The position numbers and the translations under genes are program-made. Shown here one piece after another: positions 1 to 5,575 of a stretch of 15,802 bases of DNA (the stretch's first letter is position 1; each line of letters starts with the position of its first letter). The notes beneath the pieces were generated by a model. The model saw nothing but the letters and a program-made list of their open reading frames with translations, was not told the origin of the DNA and did no database searches. Source of the stretch: Methylobacterium sp. (GTDB taxonomy: Bacteria; Pseudomonadota; Alphaproteobacteria; Rhizobiales; Beijerinckiaceae); assembly GCA_021154065.1 (NCBI GenBank), contig JAJKJG010000337.1:1-15802 (forward strand), written 5' to 3'.

Positions 1-531
1 GCTCTGGCGCCAGTCCTCCCACGGGCTGACATAGCCCGATGCCGGCAGCCAGCCGAGCGTCACCGCGAAGAGGAAGATCAGCATGATGCCGAGCCAGAAG
101 TTCGGCGTCGAGATGCCCCACAGCGACAGCACGTTGACGGCGTAGTCGACCCAGGTGTCGCGCTTGACGGCCGAGACAATGCCGGCGGTGACGCCGATCA
201 GGAGCGCGATCGTCATCGCCATGATGGCGAGCTGGAGCGTCACCGGCAGCTTCTGCAGGATCAGCTTCATCACCGGCTCCTTCAGCCGCATCGACTCGCC
301 GAGGTCGCCGGTGAACACGCCCTTGACCCAGTACAGATACTGGATCGGGATCGGCTGATCGAGGCGGTACTGGCGCCGGATCTGCTCGATCACCGCCGGG
401 TCGCGCTCCTCGCCCGCCATGACCAGCGCCGGATCGCCGGGCAGGAGCTGCTGCAGCGAGAAGATGATCACCGACACGAAGAACAGCGTCGGCAGAAGCT
501 GCACGAGCCGGCGGCCGATGAGGGTGAGCAT
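1..531 (-). CDS. DppB/GsiC-type peptide ABC transporter permease (N-terminal part, runs off left edge)
   Basis: This is an inner-membrane permease subunit of a peptide/nickel-type ABC importer, forming half of the translocation channel. The first 177 residues are visible. TM helix 1 spans about residues 9-30 and is followed by the family motif LPGDPA (30-35). A periplasmic stretch contains GDLGESM (75-81). Further hydrophobic segments lie at about 97-120 and 142-162, the latter in the typical STPNFWLGIM context. The family is usually 300-340 residues, so roughly the second half is outside the window. The ATG at 531 is preceded by GAGGTGA, a strong anti-16S match, with GAGG 6 nt from the start. 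It is the last visible gene of the minus-strand transport operon; a DppC-type partner would be expected to follow beyond the edge (inference). The 486-bp gap separating it from the binding-protein gene is unusually large for this operon type and is filled with repeats. Confidence 0.93.
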   Translation of the reverse strand, partial: MLTLIGRRLVQLLPTLFFVSVIIFSLQQLLPGDPALVMAGEERDPAVIEQIRRQYRLDQPIPIQYLYWVKGVFTGDLGESMRLKEPVMKLILQKLPVTLQLAIMAMTIALLIGVTAGIVSAVKRDTWVDYAVNVLSLWGISTPNFWLGIMLIFLFAVTLGWLPASGYVSPWEDWRQS

Positions 532-534
532 CGC

Positions 535-541
535 TCACCTC
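535..541 (-). promoter_or_regulatory. Strong Shine-Dalgarno of the permease gene, inside the end of a palindromic repeat
   Basis: On the minus strand the bases before the ATG at 531 read GGGGAGAGGTGAGCG. GAGGTGA matches the 16S-complementary sequence GGAGGTGA over seven bases, and GAGG is 6 nt from the ATG. These bases are the terminal part of repeat copy 1 (536-601). In the minus-sense RNA a small TCCCC-GCAA-GGGGA hairpin sits immediately upstream. The CTCACC at 585-580 could pair with the GGTGAG at 539-534. Pairing that hides the ribosome site is therefore possible but unproven. Confidence 0.6.
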
Positions 542-601
542 TCCCCTTGCGGGGAAGATCGCGTCGGCGAAGCCGACCGGGTGAGGGGGGAAACACCCAT
601 G
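536..601. repeat. Palindromic intergenic repeat, copy 1
   Basis: This 66-bp unit matches copy 2 (611-676) at 62 of 66 positions. It starts with CACCTCTCCCC and ends with GGGGGGAAACACCCATG. It has two potential hairpins: a first one reduced to TCCCC-ttgc-GGGGA by substitutions, and an intact GTCGGC-gaa-GCCGAC. The architecture resembles the short mosaic palindromic repeats common between genes in Rhizobiales. The family assignment is from recollection of such elements, not from a search. Confidence 0.8.
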
Positions 602-610
602 TCAGTCATC

Positions 611-676
611 CACCTCTCCCCTTGCGGGAGAGGTCGAGTCGGCGAAGCCGACCGGGTGAGGGGGGAAACACCCATG
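611..676. repeat. Palindromic intergenic repeat, copy 2
   Basis: This is a direct repeat of copy 1, with a 9-bp spacer between the units. Here the first hairpin is complete: CCTCTCCC-cttgc-GGGAGAGG, an 8-bp stem with a 5-nt loop. It is followed by GTCGGC-gaa-GCCGAC. It lies just beyond the 3' end of the DUF559 remnant and is in inverted orientation relative to the third unit at 861-920. Confidence 0.8.
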
Positions 677-686
677 CCGGTTGATA

Positions 687-834
687 CTACGCCAGCCATT
701 CGAGCCCGAGCCTCGCCGCCACCGCGTGCAGGACGCCAACCGGGTTCTCAAACACCTCGTTGTTTCAGAAGCTCGGCTTCCGTCGGCTCGCGCCGCATCT
801 GGCGCGCCCTGTCCTTCAGGAGGTTTTCGACCAT
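687..834 (-). pseudogene. Internally deleted remnant of a DUF559 (Vsr-like endonuclease-fold) gene
   Basis: On the minus strand an ATG at 834 opens a 28-codon frame that contains RARQMRREPTEAELL. This is the characteristic N-terminus of DUF559 proteins. The frame ends at a TGA at 750-748. In another frame, overlapping the end of the first, the DNA reads F-stop-NNEVFENPVGVLHAVAARLG and then LEWLA, with a stop at 689-687. This matches the DUF559 C-terminal pattern FWNNEV..N..GVL, with the Trp codon TGG changed to TGA. The roughly 65 residues that normally lie between the two parts, including the core of the nuclease fold, are missing. The junction falls in the shared CTTCTG. The gene is therefore a dead remnant with an internal deletion, a frame change and a nonsense codon. 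It lies between repeat copy 2 and the inverted unit at 861-920. Recognition is by pattern memory of the family, not alignment. Confidence 0.75.
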
Positions 835-860
835 CGCCTCGATTCCCGGCTTGGGAGGTG

Positions 861-920
861 CCACCCTCACCCGGTCGGCTTCGCCGGCCCGACCTCCCCC
901 ATCGAGGGGGAGGTGAGGGC
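861..920. repeat. Palindromic intergenic repeat, inverted third unit
   Basis: The reverse complement carries the same order of elements as copies 1 and 2. A CCTCCCCC/GGGGGAGG hairpin (8-bp stem, 5-nt loop, about 892-912) comes first. The GGCGAAGCCGACCGGGTGAGGG block follows, in two adjoining parts (GGCGAAGCCGACC and GGGTGAGGG). The loop and linker differ from copies 1 and 2. It lies about 26 bp upstream of the DUF559 remnant's start and in the opposite orientation to copy 2, so the remnant is bracketed by an inverted pair. Confidence 0.7.
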
Positions 921-1017
921 GTCATGATGAGAGTGCGGCGTCCGGCCGCCATCATAGCCGAGTCCCTCCCTTCGGCGGCAGGGTTCGCCATCATGATGAT
1001 GCGCCCTCCGTCCGGCG
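921..1017. other. Non-coding stretch with small dyads downstream of the binding-protein gene
   Basis: No credible gene was found here. One dyad pairs ATGATG (924-929) with CATCAT (950-955) and GCGGC (935-939) with GCCGC (945-949), around a 5-nt loop with a 5-nt bulge. A perfect CATCATGATG palindrome lies at 989-998. There is no T-run on either strand, so a factor-independent terminator is not supported. The hairpins could stabilise the 3' end of the binding-protein message, as intercistronic REP sequences do in other transport operons (inference). Confidence 0.35.
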
Positions 1018-2535
1018 CTATTTCAGCCTCAAGCCCACGACCCGCACGAGGCCGTCGGGCAGGAGCTTGAAGCCGTCGAGCTTTGCCGTGTGGGCGATGA
1101 TCCACAGCCGGTGGTAGAGATAGACCACCGAGCCCTGGCTCAGAAGCGTGCCGGCTACCTTCTCGTAGATCGCCTTGCGCTCGGCGACGGCGTTCTTGAC
1201 CCGCGCCTCGTCGAGCGCGGCGTCGACCTGCGGGTTCGAATAGCCGCCGTAGTTCTGCGGCGCGCCGGTCTTGTGGAAGATGTAGAGGTTGCCGTCGGGA
1301 TCGGGGCGGCCCGACCAGTTCAGCGCATAGGCCTGGAAGCGGCCGGCCTCGGCCTCGTTGAGCGAGGTCGCGAACTCGGTGATACGGAGCTTGAGGTCGA
1401 AGCCGGCCTCGGCCGTCATCGACTGGAGAACTTCGGCCATCTGACGCGTCTCGGGGTTGTTCGGGACCATGAAGTCGATCGCGATCGGGGTCTTGGCGCC
1501 CGCCTCCTGGATCAGCTTCTTGGCCTGCGCGACGTCGCGCTTCGGCACCGGGTATTTCTCCTGGTACCAGGGGTTCTTGGGGCTGACCCATTGGTTCCCG
1601 ACCGTGTACTCGCCGTTGTAGACGACCTGGTTCAGGGCGTCGCGGTCGATGGCGAGCTCGAAGGCGCGGCGCACCCGCGGGTCCTGGCCGAGCGGGTTCT
1701 TCGCCGCCTCGCCCTTGCCGACGTTGATGGTGATGCCCTGGTACCCCAGCTCGGTGATCGTCGCCACCTTCAGGCGCTGGTCGGCGCGCATGTCCTTGAG
1801 GTCGGTCGCGAGCGGCCGCTCGATGAGGTCGAGCTGGCCCGATTTGAGATTCGCGAGCCGCACCGTCGAGTCGTTGATCGGCACATAGGTGATGCGGTCG
1901 ATGTGGACGTTGGCCTTGTCCCAGTAGTCGGCAAACTTCTCGAGGACGATGCGGTCCTGCTGCACGCGCTCGACGAATTTGTACGGGCCGGCGCAGACCG
2001 GCTTCTGGCCGAACTTGTCGCCGGCCTCCTTTGCGGCCTTCGGCGAGACCATCATGCCGGCGCGGTCGGTGAGCTGCGCGATGAGCGGCGAGAACGGGCT
2101 CTTGAGGTGCAGGCGGATGGTCAGCGGGTCGACGACCTCGACCTTCTCGATCGCCGTGATCTCGGGCCGCCGGAACGAGCCCTGCATCGTCAGATGGCGC
2201 TCGAAGGAGAACTTCGCCGCCTCGGCATCGAGCGGCTCGCCGTCGTGGAACTTGACGTTCGGGCGCAGCTTGATCGTCACCGCCTTGCCGTCATCGGACG
2301 TATCATGGGACAGCGCGAGCTGCGGCACGACGTTGAGCTTCTCGTCGATGTCGAAGAGCTTGTCGCACAAGGCCGAGAAGACGATGCGGCCGACATAGGT
2401 GCGGGCGAGCGTCGGGTCGAGCACGTCGGGATCCTCGGCAAGTCCGATGCGGAGCGCCGTCTGGGCGCTCGCGAGCCCGACGGATGCCGCGAGCGCCGCG
2501 GTCGCGAGGAGCGCGGTGGTGAAGCGTCGTCTCAT
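1018..2535 (-). CDS. Family-5 extracellular solute-binding protein (peptide/opine-type ABC transporter)
   Basis: This periplasmic substrate-binding protein is 505 residues, the usual size for the SBP_bac_5 (DppA/OppA) family. A signal peptide is visible: MRRRF, a hydrophobic stretch, then a likely signal-peptidase I site after ASA near residue 24. The mature protein starts with TALRIGLAEDPDVLDP, as is typical for the family, and later has KLRPNVKFHDGEPLDAEA, a family hallmark. The frame is open further upstream but there codes for low-complexity, antisense-like sequence. The ATG at 2535 was chosen because GGGAGAGGGAC precedes it and the signal peptide begins there. It follows the ATPase gene by 52 bases and precedes the permease by 486 bases. 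The ligand cannot be read from the sequence; the neighbouring hydrolases suggest peptides or gamma-glutamyl compounds. Confidence 0.95.
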   Translation of the reverse strand: MRRRFTTALLATAALAASVGLASAQTALRIGLAEDPDVLDPTLARTYVGRIVFSALCDKLFDIDEKLNVVPQLALSHDTSDDGKAVTIKLRPNVKFHDGEPLDAEAAKFSFERHLTMQGSFRRPEITAIEKVEVVDPLTIRLHLKSPFSPLIAQLTDRAGMMVSPKAAKEAGDKFGQKPVCAGPYKFVERVQQDRIVLEKFADYWDKANVHIDRITYVPINDSTVRLANLKSGQLDLIERPLATDLKDMRADQRLKVATITELGYQGITINVGKGEAAKNPLGQDPRVRRAFELAIDRDALNQVVYNGEYTVGNQWVSPKNPWYQEKYPVPKRDVAQAKKLIQEAGAKTPIAIDFMVPNNPETRQMAEVLQSMTAEAGFDLKLRITEFATSLNEAEAGRFQAYALNWSGRPDPDGNLYIFHKTGAPQNYGGYSNPQVDAALDEARVKNAVAERKAIYEKVAGTLLSQGSVVYLYHRLWIIAHTAKLDGFKLLPDGLVRVVGLRLK

Positions 2536-2587
2536 GTCCCTCTCCCTGTCTTGTTTGCCAACTGCGTCATCCCGGAAGCCCCGCAAC

Positions 2588-3649
2588 TCACGTGCCGGCG
2601 CCCGCAAAGGCGGCGAACAGGCGCTCGAGCCGCGGATCGACGACGGCGTCGACCGGCACAATATCGGTTTCCTTCGGGATCGTCGGCCAGAAATGACAGG
2701 CCGTGGCGTGGCCCTTGCCGTCGTCGTCGAGCGGCGGACGCTCGAGGCGGCTGAGCTCGCCCGCATAGGGGCAGCGGGGATGGAGGTGGCAGCCCGGCGG
2801 TGGGTCGATCGGGCTCGGCACGTCGCCTTCGAGGAGGCGGCGCTCGCGGCGGGCATGCGGCGAGGCGACCGGGATCGCCGAGAGCAGGGCGCGGGTGTAG
2901 GGGTGGCGCGGATCGTCGAAGATGTCGTCCGCCGGCCCGGTCTCGACGATGCGGCCAAGGTACATCACCGCGATCCGGTCGGCGATGTGCTTCACGACCG
3001 AGAGATCGTGCGAGATGAAGATGTAGGCGAGGCCGAGCCGCGCCTGCAGCTCCTTCAGGAGGTTCAGGATTTGCGCCCGGATCGAGACGTCGAGCGCCGA
3101 CACCGGCTCGTCGCAGATGACGATCTTCGGCTCGACCGCAAGCGCCCGGGCGATGACGATGCGCTGGCGTTGCCCGCCCGAGAACTCGTGCGGGTAGCGC
3201 CCGGCATAGAACGGCTCGAGCCCGACCATCTCGAGGAGCTCGGCGACGCGCTGCTTGCGCTCGGCTGCCGGCACTATGTCGTGCAGCATCAGCGGCTCGG
3301 CGAGAATCTGGCCGACGGTCATGCGCGGGTTGAGCGACGCGAACGGGTCCTGGAAGATCAGCTGCACCTTGCGGCGCAAGGGGCGGAAGGCGGTCTCGCT
3401 CAAGGCGGTGACATCGTCGCCGTCGAGGACGATGCGGCCGGCGGTCGGCTCGATCAGCCGCATCACAAGCCGCCCGACCGTCGACTTGCCGCAGCCGGAC
3501 TCGCCGACGAGCGCCAGCGTCTCGCCGGGGCGGAGCACGAAGGACACGCCGTCGACCGCCTTCACGGTCGAAAGCGGCCGCCCGAACGCCGAGCGCTTCG
3601 CGACGAACCGCTTCACGAGCTCGTCGATGGCGAGGACGTATTGGGTCAT
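2588..3649 (-). CDS. DppF/OppF-type ABC transporter ATP-binding protein
   Basis: This is the second cytoplasmic ATPase subunit of the peptide importer, 353 residues. Walker [10 protein letters not shown] is at 49-57, the Q-loop in IFQDP is near 100, the ABC signature FSGGQRQR is at 156-163, Walker B IVICDE is at 176-181 and the H-loop His is at 214. The C-terminal oligopeptide-transporter extension follows, with HPYTRALLSAIP and the cysteine-containing GCHLHPRCPYA. The open frame extends 26 codons further upstream, but that part is translated from the adjacent repeat (TPTPAPPRKGEG). The ATG at 3649 (MTQYVLAID) is preferred, although its ribosome site is weak. It normally sits next to or overlapping the DppD-type gene; here the two are separated by 235 bases containing a fold-back repeat. 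Confidence 0.95.
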   Translation of the reverse strand: MTQYVLAIDELVKRFVAKRSAFGRPLSTVKAVDGVSFVLRPGETLALVGESGCGKSTVGRLVMRLIEPTAGRIVLDGDDVTALSETAFRPLRRKVQLIFQDPFASLNPRMTVGQILAEPLMLHDIVPAAERKQRVAELLEMVGLEPFYAGRYPHEFSGGQRQRIVIARALAVEPKIVICDEPVSALDVSIRAQILNLLKELQARLGLAYIFISHDLSVVKHIADRIAVMYLGRIVETGPADDIFDDPRHPYTRALLSAIPVASPHARRERRLLEGDVPSPIDPPPGCHLHPRCPYAGELSRLERPPLDDDGKGHATACHFWPTIPKETDIVPVDAVVDPRLERLFAAFAGAGT

Positions 3650-3672
3650 CGGCCGGTCCCGGGCCGGCGTAA

Positions 3673-3850
3673 TCCCCTCCCCCTTGCGGGGAGGGGCAGG
3701 GGTGGGGGTCGCAGGGCCGGAGCGCAATGTGTGGAGTTTGCCCGGCTGCTGATGCAGCGGGCGTGTCGCGGCTGGCCCCGCGCTCCATGCCCGCGACCCC
3801 CACCCCGCTCGGCCTTCGGCCGAGTCGGCCCTCCCCGCAAGGGGGAGGGA
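3673..3850. repeat. 178-bp fold-back (MITE-like) element between the two ATPase genes
   Basis: The outer arms are inverted copies of one palindromic motif. The left arm (3673-3714) reads TCCCCTCCCCCTTGCGGGG and ends GGGTGGGGGTCGCAGG. The right arm (3791-3850) is the reverse complement of the same sequence, with an extra CTCGGCC-ttc-GGCCGAG hairpin inserted. Inside these, GGAGCGC (3719-3725) faces GCGCTCC (3780-3786). The centre holds a hairpin at 3740-3762 (GCCCGGCTGC-tgat-GCAGCGGGC, with one bulged G). The left arm itself folds as CCCCTCCCC-cttgc-GGGGAGGGG. No protein-coding remnant or target-site duplication could be identified. A further GGAGCGCTCC palindrome lies at 3871-3880. Confidence 0.7.
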
Positions 3851-3884
3851 AGGAGCGAGCCGGCAAGCGTGGAGCGCTCCATCG

Positions 3885-4868
3885 TCACGCCACCAACCTC
3901 TCCAGCGGCGCGCGCCAGCAGCGCGAGAGGTGGCCGCCGGCGACCGCTTCGAGCGGCGGCATCTCGGCGCATTTCGGGATGCGGAACGGACAGCGCGCCT
4001 GGAACCGGCAGCCCTGCGGCGGCGCGGTCATGTTCGGCACCGTGCCCTCGATCGCCGCAAGGCGCGGGCGGCGCCGCTCGAGCCGCGGCAAGGCGCCGAG
4101 GAGCCCGACCGTGTAGGGATGCTCCGGAAACCGGAACAGGTCGTCGACGCTCGCCCGTTCGACGACCTGGCCGGCATACATGACGACGACTTCGTCGCAC
4201 ACTTCGGCGACGACGCCGAGATCGTGGGTGATGAGGATGATCGCGGCGCCGCTTTCCTCGCGGAGCTTGCGCATCAGCTCGAGGATCTGCGCCTGGATCG
4301 TGACGTCGAGCGCCGTCGTCGGCTCGTCGGCGATGAGGAGGTCGGGATCGCAGGCGAGCGCCATCGCGATCATGACGCGCTGGCGCATGCCGCCGGAGAG
4401 CCGGTGCGGGTAGTCGTGGAAGCGCGCCTCCGGGGTCGGGATGCGGACCCGGCGCAGCATCTCGACGCCGTGCGCCTCGGCCTCCTTCCGCGAGACCTTG
4501 CGGTGGCGCACGATCGCCTCGACGATCTGATCGCCGACCGTGTAGGACGGGTTCAGGCTCGTCATCGGCTCCTGGAAGATCATGGCGAGCCGGTTGCCGC
4601 GCAGGTCGCGCATGACCCGGTCGGGCTCGCGCAGGAGATCGCGGCCTTCGAAGCTGACCCGGCCCGAAACCTCGGCGCCGCCCTTCGGCAGGAGGCCCAT
4701 GATCGCGAGCGAGGTCACGCTCTTGCCGCAGCCCGATTCCCCGACGATGCCGAGCGTCTTGCCGCGCTCGACCGAGAACGACACGCCGTCGACCGCGAGC
4801 GTGCGCCGCCGGTCGCTGCCGGGGAAGACGACGCGCAGGTCCTCGACTTCGAGCAGGGGCGCAGTCAT
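3885..4868 (-). CDS. DppD/OppD-type ABC transporter ATP-binding protein
   Basis: This is the first cytoplasmic ATPase subunit of the peptide importer, 327 residues, normal for the family. Walker A GESGCGKS is at 43-50, the Q-loop in [11 protein letters not shown] is near 99, the signature LSGGMRQR is at 157-164, Walker B LLIADE is at 177-182 and the H-loop His is at 215. The C-terminal oligopeptide-type extension has [12 protein letters not shown] and the cysteine pair region [15 protein letters not shown]. The ATG at 4868 overlaps the TGA of the DUF1028 gene (ATGA), which strongly suggests translational coupling. Together with the gene at 2588-3649 it would make the usual DppD/DppF heterodimer. 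Confidence 0.96.
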   Translation of the reverse strand: MTAPLLEVEDLRVVFPGSDRRRTLAVDGVSFSVERGKTLGIVGESGCGKSVTSLAIMGLLPKGGAEVSGRVSFEGRDLLREPDRVMRDLRGNRLAMIFQEPMTSLNPSYTVGDQIVEAIVRHRKVSRKEAEAHGVEMLRRVRIPTPEARFHDYPHRLSGGMRQRVMIAMALACDPDLLIADEPTTALDVTIQAQILELMRKLREESGAAIILITHDLGVVAEVCDEVVVMYAGQVVERASVDDLFRFPEHPYTVGLLGALPRLERRRPRLAAIEGTVPNMTAPPQGCRFQARCPFRIPKCAEMPPLEAVAGGHLSRCWRAPLERLVA

Positions 4869-5572
4869 GATTCGCCGGCGAGCGCCTTCTCAACCCCGGC
4901 GTTGATCACGTCGCGGTCGGTTTCGCCGACCGGATCGCCGCGTTTCGGCAGGAACTTGCGGAAGTGGACCCAGCGCTCGCGGCTGACCTTCTCAAGACGC
5001 GCGAGCTCCTCGAGCGGCTCCGGATGGTCGTCGACCCGCAGGTCGAGATCGGAGTAGTCCTCGGTCGAGTAGATGAGGAGCGCGGCCGACTGCTTGCCGC
5101 GCTTGTCGCCGCCCGCGTCCTCGCCGGCTTTCATCGCCGCGATCAGCCGGCGCGGGAAGGGCAGGGCGGCGCCGGCCTCGTAGGCGCGCGCCGTCTCGGC
5201 GATCACCTGCGGCCCGGCGAGCATGTTGCCGGCGACGGAAAACGTGTCGCGGGTCAGGTGGCCGCACCAGTCGACGCATTCGGCGCCGGTATGGGCCGCG
5301 AAGGCACCGCTCCCGTCCATCACATGCACCTGCCGGTGCGGATGGCCGGCGTCGGCCGCGATCAAGAGGCGCACCACCTCCGCGGCCGGCACGCCGAGCC
5401 GCAGCAGCGCGAGGCCGCGCCGGCCATAAAGCGGGTTCGTCAGCGCCTGGCTCGCGACCGCCCCGACGCTGGCCTCGATCGCCGGCACCCGCGCCCCGAC
5501 GGCGAAGAATTTCGTCGACACCGCGATCCCGATCGCGCCGCCCGCGTCCCGCGCGATGATCGACCAGGTCAC
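4865..5572 (-). CDS. DUF1028 family putative Ntn hydrolase
   Basis: The 235-residue protein matches the DUF1028 pattern throughout. Key segments are MTWSIIARD at the N-terminus, [12 protein letters not shown] near 19-30, [20 protein letters not shown], the [12 protein letters not shown] segment, SVAGNMLAG, and [18 protein letters not shown]1028 is placed in the Ntn-hydrolase superfamily, but its substrate is unknown. Thr2 would be exposed when the initiator Met is removed and is a candidate N-terminal nucleophile (inference). There is no signal peptide, so it is expected in the cytoplasm. The start is a GTG at 5572, only 3 bases after the stop of the gamma-glutamyltransferase-family gene; it ends with an ATGA overlap into the ATPase gene. 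Such coupling implies a fixed stoichiometry and a shared function with the peptide importer, probably hydrolysis of imported amide-linked compounds. Confidence 0.93.
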   Translation of the reverse strand: MTWSIIARDAGGAIGIAVSTKFFAVGARVPAIEASVGAVASQALTNPLYGRRGLALLRLGVPAAEVVRLLIAADAGHPHRQVHVMDGSGAFAAHTGAECVDWCGHLTRDTFSVAGNMLAGPQVIAETARAYEAGAALPFPRRLIAAMKAGEDAGGDKRGKQSAALLIYSTEDYSDLDLRVDDHPEPLEELARLEKVSRERWVHFRKFLPKRGDPVGETDRDVINAGVEKALAGES

Positions 5573-5575
5573 CGC

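Noticed and set aside
536..676. Tandem repeats as a mini CRISPR array
   Set aside because: The units are 66 bp with internal double hairpins and only a 9-bp spacer. There are only two copies and no cas genes.
419..1591. Open frames across the repeat-filled gap between the binding protein and permease
   Set aside because: Their translations are products of the palindromic repeats (for example LSPCGRGRVGEADRVRGE) and of antisense to the binding protein. Only the short DUF559 remnant is recognisable.
2563..2590. GCGTCATCCCGGAAGCCCCGC as a copy of a common Rhizobiales short repeat
   Set aside because: It is too short and imperfect to call, and no second copy was seen in the window.
1090..4183. 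Long plus-strand open frames opposite the transporter genes
   Set aside because: They mirror the codon structure of the minus-strand binding protein and ATPases, and contain only repetitive basic or acidic low-complexity sequence.
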